From Dactylorhiza incarnata (taxonomy: Eukaryota > Streptophyta > Magnoliopsida > Asparagales > Orchidaceae), in assembly GCA_033032865.1 (NCBI GenBank), contig JAWHQI010000185.1, positions 4,898,001 through 4,962,000 of the forward strand: DNA of 64,000 bases. The letters are read 5' to 3'. Below the pieces are notes generated by a model. That model was not told the origin of the DNA, made no database searches, and saw only the letters and a list, made by a program, of their open reading frames with translations. Made by a program: the position numbers and the translations under genes. Below are positions 56,483-64,000 of the stretch, one piece after another. Numbering within the stretch: the stretch's first letter is position 1; every line of letters begins with the position of its first letter.

Positions 56483-56718
56483 TCGAAGATACTTCGACTT
56501 ATAGTCGAAACTGCGTCGACTTCTATTCAACGCAGATTTAACTCAACTGGATTTTGCACTATTTTGGACTAGTCTTTGACACAATAATGTGAGTGTGACA
56601 TCCTAGGACATCTAATGACCAAATTTCTCTCTCTATACAACATGGGTAATGAATCCTAGATGATGAAATCACTTTTACATAATTTGTAAGATAAATTCAG
56701 AGGTTGTTTTTCCCAACA
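56483..56718 (-). repeat. Start of a copia LTR, possibly the missing start of the C3 LTR
   Basis: On the minus strand it begins TGTTGGGAAAAAC at 56718 and reaches GTCGACGCAG and TTCGAC words before it is cut by G6. Added to 22890-24291 it gives about 1638 bp, in the range of the C1 and C2 LTRs, and both pieces use the GTCGACGCA motif. Belonging to C3 is inferred. Confidence 0.6.
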
Positions 56719-57037
56719 GTAATCTATTCCTTCACTCTGATTCCTATTGGTCTGTTGACATATGTACCAGGCATTCATAATTAGAAACTTTTAGGTGGAT
56801 CTCTTTTATGCAGCTCCCTTCCCCTTGATGTCGCATCTGCCCTGCATTCACAATTTCTTGCTTTATATAATGGTTTGCATTTTGGTACTCAAAGAGATTT
56901 GCATATCTTAAATACTCTCTCAAACTCACAACTTATTTGCAACTCGTTGAAGATGCAATCATTTTGTAGTAATACATATATATGCTTGCGGTAGACTTAT
57001 TCATAACCTCATTTCACATTATAATCATAGCATCCAT
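56719..57037. other. Noncoding flank
   Basis: About 320 bp between two copia LTR pieces. No ORF with recognisable content, no motif seen. Confidence 0.6.
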
Positions 57038-57392
57038 TGTTGTTTATAGGATGTCTACTTAATCACCTAGAGGGGGGGTGAATAGGTTTTTCAAATGATG
57101 TTGATCCCTTTATGGTGTTCTTTGTCCCTGATTAATAGATCGATGAAATAAAGAGCATGACACATAAAACACACAACGATCTATAGAGGTTCCTCAAGAC
57201 CGGGTGTTTTGAGTAGTCATCTGTCCCTCTGCGCCTACCCAGCAGTGTGCTAGGCTCAGCAAACTCTGCCAAATCTTCAGGCCCTCAAGCCTTACAACAC
57301 GGACCCGTAAGTCCCAATAGCCTAGGACCGCAAGCCCCTACTGCCCCCGAGCCCGCAAGCTTGACACTCAGGCCCTCAAGCCCTACAACAAG
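57038..57392 (-). repeat. C2-family LTR fragment (3' end), cut by G5
   Basis: On the minus strand it contains the GGGCTTGCGG-type minisatellite, the CTAGCACACTGCTGGG hairpin, CTTGAGGAACCTCTATAGATC, the C-run and CTCTAGGTGATTAAG, and ends ATAAACAACA at 57038, as C2 LTRs do. No primer-binding site follows. G5 begins at 57393. Confidence 0.85.
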
Positions 57393-59465
57393 TGTAACGC
57401 CCTGCCAGTACGAATAATATAACAGTAGGTCCGGCCGGGACCCCACGCCATACTAACCACACTAGCTAGGAGTTAAAAGGTGATAAACAGAAAGAAACTA
57501 CAACAGAGTATACTAAACACTAGCGGAAGCATAAAGATTTAACATTTCCAGTAGAATTGTCCACTATCATAGGAATGAAACCAAGAAAGAGAGTTATGGC
57601 CTTAAGGCCTTACATTTAGCAAATGTACTAAAAACTCCAAAACATACATCGGCACGCAGGCCGGCAATACATGAGAAAGCTAAAAAGGAGGCTGGCCTTC
57701 AAGGGCCAACTCAGCAAAAGGGGCCACCGCCCGCTATTTCCCGCTAGGCTCACCTGCACCTGCATAAGAACATTCCACCAAGCAGTGGCAAACAAGGTAA
57801 CGGTCAGCACAGCTGACCAAATTATAATGACCCCACCCCTTTCCCGGGGTGGCGGAGATTCTACCCTGCAAGCAAGCCATACTAGCACAGGTACTAAAAT
57901 AAAGAAAGTGCAACTACACAAGGTGAGGTTTCAAGCACATTCAATCTTCTAGGTTGAGCATCAAAAAGGAGGGAACCTAGGTATGCACATGATGTTGGTT
58001 GGGTTCACCCGAAGGTTCCCCCGCAACCGCCTAAACAACCGCATGAGGCTAACAACATCAATTCCACAAACACTCCACCGTAAGGGCCATCGCCTTATGT
58101 GGGAAAAAGAGCTTTTGGTCGGTCTAGGTAAACCACCTTCCACGACCTCTCCCATTATCACACGGCTACATGAGGTAGGGACCTCTTACCGATCTGCATG
58201 GAAACGGGTTCGGTTTAGCTTTGCCCGTGCTCTAATCGTCGCGATCTGTCGCACGACGCGGGTACGGCTTCGCCTCGGCCCGTAAGGGTTTAGCACCTTC
58301 AAGTGCTACACAAATATAGGCTACGCACCTAATCCCTTCACAAGGATCTAGGCTTCACAAATACTCAAAAAGGGGAGGTATAATACGCTCCGCATCAATT
58401 TCGCGGTGAAGGTTTGCCTTCATCCAATCTCAAAGCATGGGGCTTTCGTTAGGATCTTCACAAGACGCCTGCACTTAAATCCCGCACTACTATAGATGAT
58501 TTCACGGAGTCATTCTCCGGCACGCATTCTAGGCTTAACCTAAATGCAACGTCGCAATCCAAGCATCATCGATTCGGGCTCACGGCCACGAATAGGCTTC
58601 ACACAAAATGCCTAAATCCGCACGACTACCGGATTTTCTACATGCAATATGTCGGGGACGGACACAATCGACCCGGAGTTCCGGAGAACTTGAGGGAATC
58701 CTACACTTCACCCATTTGGTGAAAGGGATCCCTCATGCAAGCATAGAGAAACGAAGGAGAGGACAAAAGACAAGTCCAAACAACGGGAGAAGAAATCGTT
58801 ACCCTAGGAGCGTTCTTTTTCGCCATGGATCCGAGATTCTAGACGGAGGGAAATGACCGCACCGGGCTGCACTCTCCAGATCTGGAAACGGTTCGCGAAA
58901 CGGAGCTCCGGAGCTCCGTCAATGGCGGAATCTCCCTTCTTCTTCCTTGGCTCCTCCTTCTTTCTCTAGGGTTTGGAGAGAGAATGGCTTAGAGAATATG
59001 AGGTTTAACCCCCTCTCATCAGCCCTAAAGGTCTCCCGCAACTAAACCTAGCCGTTGGATCAAATCCCAAAAGATTTGGACGGTCCGATCTTCTTCTCCG
59101 CTCAAAATTGCGGAACAGAATAAACAGGGCGCACGATCACAGGCGGTGCGTCAGTGGTCGTGCGCGAAGAGGGAAATGGTCGTGCGCGCTGTCCAAGACA
59201 GAACTCGATATTCTTCTGAATTAACGCACGGTCGCTGGCGCACGATCACCGGTCGTGCGCGATGAGGACAATGGTCGTGCACATAAGACGAGATAGAACT
59301 CCGAATCTTCGCGGGTTACGCACGATCATTGGCGCACGATCACTGGTCGTGCGCGAAGAGGACAATGGTCGTGCGCATTGACCTGATCTGGAATTTTGAG
59401 CTTATCCCGAGCGCAACACTACCATTCCGCCTACCTCGCTGAACCACGATCTTTGGGGTGTTACA
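57393..59465 (-). repeat. G5 3' LTR, 2073 bp
   Basis: TGTAACGCCC to GGGGTGTTACA in plus orientation. The U3 array of GCGCACGATC/GATCGTGCGC words at about 59126-59380 is larger than in G4. The rest is only partly similar to the G4 LTR, so G5 is a sister family. Confidence 0.9.
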
Positions 59466-59480
59466 ACTCCACCCCCCTTA
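59466..59480 (-). promoter_or_regulatory. G5 polypurine tract
   Basis: TAAGGGGGGTGGAGT on the minus strand, directly before the 3' LTR. It overlaps the pol stop codon at 59478-59480. Confidence 0.88.
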
Positions 59481-62400
59481 AAAGAATTTCGTCCCGAAAT
59501 TTCGAAAACAGTAATAGCAGGAATTTACAATTTTTAAAGGAAATTTACCTGAGAGAAATAGCTCGGGGTACTCCGCAAGCATCGCTTGCTCTCTCTCCCA
59601 AGTTAGCTCCTCTCGGCCGCAATTATCCCACCGGACCTTTACCATCTGAATGGACTTGTTCCGCAACTGCTTTACCTCGGTATCCTCGATGCTTAAGGGT
59701 TTGACTTTCGTCGACAACCCACTATCCACCGACACTTTGCCAACCGCAACGATATGAGTAGGCTCTTGCACTGCCTTCCTCAGAACTGAAATGTGAAACA
59801 CGTCGTGCAGACCGCTCAGCTCTGCAGATAGTGCAAGCCGATAAGCCGCATCACCAACACGTTCCACAATCTCAAACGGTCCTAAGTACCTTGGACTGAG
59901 CTTTTTCAAGCGTCGGATCCTTGATACCCCTTTGAACGGTTTGATCCTCAAGTAAACCCGGTCACCGACGGCGAACTCTAGGTTCCTATGCTTGGCGTTG
60001 TAATATTTTGCTTGCCTATCCTGGGCAATCAATAGCCTTTCTCGAATAGTTCGGATCGTCGAAGTTGCTTCCTCAACATTCTTTCGCTTTAATAGCTTAG
60101 TATCGCCCGTTTCTGCCCAAGACAACGGCGTACGACACTTCTTACCATAGAGGGCCTCGAAGGGGGCCATCTTTATACTGGCTTGGTAGCTATTATTGTA
60201 GGCGAATTCGATCATATAGAGATGATCTTCCCACTTCTTTCCAAAATCTAGAGCGCACATTCGGAGCATATCCTCCATAGTCCTGTTGGTCCTCTCGGTC
60301 TGTCCATCCGTTTGCGGGTGGAAGGCCATGCTAAATTTCAATTTAGTGCCCAACAGTTCATGGATAAGCCTCCAATCTTTCGATGTGAAATGCCCGTCAC
60401 GATCGCTGACGATGCTACGAGGGACACCGTGCAGCCGCACAATACTATCGACATAGAGCTTCGCTAGCTTTTCTACAGAATCATCCTTCCGGTTCGGAAT
60501 AAAATGCGATACTTTTGTCAGTCTGTCCACGATCACCCAGATGGCGTCGTTTCCATGCTGTGATCTCGGCAATCCGTGCACGAAATCCATCGAAATATCG
60601 TCAAACTTCCATTCCGGAATCGGCAAGGACTTCAAAAATCCACCGGGACGTTGACATTCCACCTTCACCAACGCGCAGGTGTTGCACTTGGCCACGTAGA
60701 GGGCAATGTCCTTCTTCATACCCGGCCACCAGAAAAGTTTCTTCATGTCCATGTACATTTTCGTGCTCCCCGGGTGGATAGAGTACTTGGTATGATGAGC
60801 CTCGTACATCAATTCCTCCCGTAGAGTACCAACGTTTGGGACGCACAATCTGCCATTCTTCCACATAAGGCCATCCTCGAAAGAGAAATCAGCGTTTAAC
60901 CCGTCAACGGTTTCCGCTTTGTAGCGTTTCATGCTCTCATCCAGCTCCAATGCCTGTCGAACTCGGTCGGCAAGGTGGTATTGAACCTCCGTCCAGTTCA
61001 AGCATGCTGAAGTAGACGCTCTTCGATCAACGCAAATGATCTCCATTTCTTCTAGCTCACGGATTAGACGCTCATCGTGCATCAAAATCCAATTTGCTTG
61101 AGCGGGAGCCCGACGACTCAACGCGTCCGCAACCACATTTCCCTTTCCAGGAGTATATTTGATGTCGAAGGTGTAGTCCCCAAGGAACTCCAACCACCTC
61201 CTCTGTCGCATATTCAACTCCCTTTGATCTAGCAAGTACTTGAGGCTCTTGTGGTCGGTAAAGATGTCGATCTTCACGCCATACAAATAATGCCTCCAAA
61301 GCTTAAGAGCAAATGCCACGGCCGCTAGCTCCAAATCATGGACCGGGTAATTCCTCTCATGAACCTTGAACTGCCGGGAGCCGTAGGCAATTACCTTACC
61401 GAACTGCACTAGGACACAACCCAAACCACTCCCTGAGGCGTCGCTGTAAATTTCGTAGCCTTCCGTACCACAAGGCGAGCATAGAATGGGTGCTGTGGTC
61501 AGACGGCTCTTCAGTTCTTCAAAAGCTCGTGCGCACTCGGGCGACCAAACGAACTTATGATCTTTCCTAGTCAATTTAGTGAGAGGAAGTGCAATCCTCG
61601 AGAAGTTTTCCACAAAGCGCCTATAATAGCCGGCAAGTCCTAAGAAACTTCGGACTTCCGCTACGTTTTTCAACAAAGGCCAGGCTCGGATCGCTTCTAT
61701 CTTCGACGGATCAACCGCAATTCCATCTCCACTAACGACGTGACCAAGGAATGCTACTGACTGTAGCCAAAACTCGCACTTGGAGAACTTGGCATATAGC
61801 TGACTCTTCTTCAAGGTGCCCAGAACTGCGTGCAGATGCCCTACATGCTCCTCTTCCGATTGAGAGTATACCAAAATGTCGTCGATGAAGACGATCACAA
61901 ATTGATCCAAATACTCACGGAATGTCCTATTCATTAAGTCCATGAATACCGACGGTGCATTAGACAGACCGAACGGCATCACCGTGAATTCATAGTGCCC
62001 AAAGCGGGTACTGAACGCTGTCTTTGGAATGTCACATTCCCTAATTCGCAGTTGGTAATAGCCGGACCTTAGGTCCAGTTTGGAGTATACCGTCGACCCA
62101 ACCAGCTGGTCGAAGAGATCATCGATTCTTGGAATCGGATATCGGTTCTTCTCGGTCAACTTGTTTAGCTCTCGATAATCGATACATAGACGCAAGCTCC
62201 CGTCCTTCTTTTTCACAAAGAGTACCGGTGCACTCCAAGGCGAAGAACTTGGACGTACGTAGCCTTGCTCTAGCAGCTCTTGCAATTGAACCTTCAGCTC
62301 TGCCAATTCCTTTGGCGCTATCCGGTACGGTGAGCGGGCCACAGGTTTGGCACCTGGCACCAACTCGATACAGAAATCGATCTCTCGCTGAGGCGGAGCC

Positions 62401-62922
62401 CCAGGGAGTTCGTTAGGAAACACGTCGGCTACTCCGCTACAACTGGGACATCACATAACCTGGGCTTTGGCTCCGAAGCCTCCAACAAGGTGAAGAACAA
62501 CTCGGCGCCTTTTCTCACCGCCTTAACCACTTGGAGAGCGGACATCAGCGTCTTGCTCGCTCCTCGCATACCGGCAAACGTGGTTTCTCCATCGGCGTTC
62601 CTTCCCAGAGTGATCTCCTTAGAATTGCAATCTATGCATGCACGCTGCTCCGAGAGCCAGTCCATGCCGAAGATCACATCGAATTCAGCTAACGGTAATA
62701 ACGATGCTTCCAAATCGAAATCTTGATTTCCGATCCGCACCTTCACACGGCTCTTCCTATCCGCAGACATGAGAGATCCATTGGGTAGCACTACTTCTAA
62801 TCTGTCCTCTACGAAGGTAGATGGCACTCCGATTCGCACCACGAAGTCCTCAGACAGAAAAGAGTGTGATGCACCCGTATCAAATAGAGCTCTCGCCGGA
62901 TAGTTGAGAATTAGGACAAAGC
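59478..62922 (-). pseudogene. G5 pol: protease, RT, RNase H, integrase, chromodomain; one frameshift
   Basis: Protease (ALFDTGASHSFLSEDFV, DTG near 62873-62881) is followed by a single-base loss near 62427 that puts RT in a new frame. From 62423 to 59478 the frame is open for 981 codons: RT with FIDD at residues 179-182, RNase H with [10 protein letters not shown] (Asp intact, unlike G4), integrase finger ([25 protein letters not shown]), DDE ([30 protein letters not shown]), GPF ([19 protein letters not shown]), and chromodomain ([18 protein letters not shown]). All catalytic residues I can check are present. The 5' exon would be gag across the 84-bp intron-like segment. Confidence 0.92.
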
Positions 62923-63006
62923 CTAATTGCACACAAAAAGAAACATACAGTTGCACAACGGTATAATCACAAATAGCTACGAAAAGGCTAATTCTTTATT
63001 TCATAC
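62923..63006 (-). other. Intron-like segment between G5 Gag and protease, 84 bp, carrying a stop codon
   Basis: On the minus strand it begins GTATGAAATAAAG and ends TTTTTGTGTGCAATTAG, with a T-rich stretch before the AG. Removal joins GTCACAG to GCTTTGTCC and gives DVVTG-FVLILNYPARALFDTG. Without removal the frame ends at TAA (62996-62998), three codons after the 5' boundary. The position and codon phase equal those of the G4 segment. Confidence 0.65.
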
Positions 63007-64000
63007 CTGTGACAACATCAGCTTGTCGTATGGCTTCTTGCTGGCCAAGCGAGTAGACTCTCGGCTGAGTCGGAGTAATGTGCTGGGAAGCCGAAGACTC
63101 CGCAGCTTTACCCTTTTCCGCAGCTCGAGCATAGTCCAAAGCTCAATTCTCTGTCTTCGGGGAACCACTTCGACACACTGCAGCCTTGTGTCCCACCTTC
63201 CCGCAGGTGAAACACGTGATAGGGCTCCGCACCGTCGTTGCTCCCGAAACATTTGAGCGGGTTTGCTCCGCCGGTTTGAACTTCCTTTTGTTCTTTCTGA
63301 ATCCTGACTTAGACTGAGAGACCGGCACATGAAACTCAGGTTTCTTTGCCACGGCTTTTGCTTGTACCCTCTTCATGTCCAACTCTAGGGATCTGGCAGT
63401 TTGGACCATCACCTGGAAACCTAACGTCATTGGGCCTGCAAGGAGCAGCCTGAACTCGTCCCGAAGACCTTCATAGAACTTGTTCGTCTTTGTCTCTTCG
63501 TCTTCCATCATAGGCCCCGCATAACGACCCAGTTTAGTGAACTCGTGCAAGTACTCATCCACTGAGCTGTCGCCTTGAGTTAACTTCAGAAACTAGTTAT
63601 GCAACGCAATGCGTTGGGCAGAAGGAATATACCTTTGAAGAAAAGACTTTGAGAACTCCGCTATCGTGATCTCGGTAATCTCCCTGCCTCCAAACTTGTG
63701 CACTTCCTGTTCAGCCCACCAACGCTCTGCCTCTCCGTTAAGGAGGAAGGTGGCTAAAGTGACCATCATAACTTCTTCTGTTGCTGTCGCCCTTAGAATC
63801 TTCCTAACCATTGACAGTCAGTCCTCCGCCTCCGTTGGGGATCCGGTCCCCGAGAAAGTTGGAGGATGGAAGCTTAGAAAGTGTTGCAGCTGTTGATCAC
63901 GTGCTCGCGCAACAACTACACGCTCTACCGGACGCTCGACCCTCTGCACCGCCGCAGGTTCCACTGCAGCCACTGGCACAGGGGCCTCAACCCTCGGTTC
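63007..64000 (-). pseudogene. G5 gag, 5' end outside window, three stops
   Basis: Minus-strand frame with the gypsy Gag core (HFLSFHPPTFSGTGSPTEAED, FLLNGEAERWWAEQ, FLQRYIPSAQRI, SVDEYLHEFTKLGRYAG), a basic linker and zinc knuckle CFTCGKVGHKAAVC. Stops at about 63818 (TGA), 63593 (TAG) and 63143 (TGA) break an otherwise single frame; each fits one C:G to T:A change. The tail GQQEAIRQADVVTG leads into the intron-like segment. Confidence 0.88.

Larger units (their letters stand above)
57393..64000 (-). mobile_element. G5, Tekay/Del-like chromovirus, 5' part outside window
   Basis: On the minus strand: gag (from beyond 64000), CCHC, intron-like segment, protease, RT, RNase H, integrase, chromodomain, polypurine tract, LTR. 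A 981-codon stretch of pol is open. It inserted into the C2-family LTR piece. Lesions: three stops in gag and one lost base before RT. Confidence 0.92.

Overview
The window looks like nuclear heterochromatin of a flowering plant. Almost all of it is nested LTR retrotransposons, and I see no host protein gene, tRNA, bacterial operon or CRISPR array. The evidence is: primer-binding sites complementary to initiator tRNA-Met (TGGTATCAGAGC), Ty1/copia and Ty3/gypsy gag-pol domain orders, chromodomain-ended gypsy integrases, 5-bp target-site duplications (TSDs), polypurine tracts and a 5S-rRNA-derived repeat. I cannot name the species.

Layout. (1) 1-10361: SIRE-like copia element C1 (+), with 5' LTR tail, broken gag-pol, an accessory ORF and a full 3' LTR. 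It sits in another copia LTR, S4 (10362-10944, -). (2) 11041-18576: copia element C2 (+), complete with both LTRs and TSD AACTA. Its pol is deleted but its accessory ORF is kept. (3) 18582-19865: noncoding, probably a gypsy LTR read on the minus strand. (4) 19866-24291: copia element C3 (-), gag-protease remnant plus most of its LTR. The missing start of that LTR may be 56483-56718, which would make everything between a nest of about 32 kb. (5) 24292-24914: a palindrome of two 5S-derived repeats. (6) 24915-37487: gypsy RT scrap, a 665-bp inverted repeat pair, LTR-like DNA, and the decayed chromovirus G4 (27183-35103, -). (7) 37493-52497: tandem array T, four LTRs and three internal regions between one pair of TSDs (TTAGT). 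Each internal region carries the same 830-codon ORF. (8) 52503-56482: LTR and RNase H-integrase-chromodomain half of chromovirus G6 (-). (9) 57038-57392: a C2-family LTR scrap (-). (10) 57393-64000: chromovirus G5 (-), the best-preserved gypsy, running off the window.

How the parts work together. C1 and C2 each carry a second ORF behind pol, coding for a protein with a coiled coil and a basic tail. In both, this ORF has what looks like its own promoter: a CG-motif array, then TATAAATA about 110 bp before the ATG. In each element the array motif is the one used in that element's own LTR. G4 and G5 both carry an intron-like 75-84 bp segment at the same point between Gag and protease; in G5 it contains the stop codon that would end Gag. 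T has no RT, RNase H or integrase core of its own and must depend on another element for movement.

The strongest candidates for something undescribed are the internal promoter cassettes, the gag-pol mini-intron, the T element with its tandem array, and the perfect 5S palindrome.
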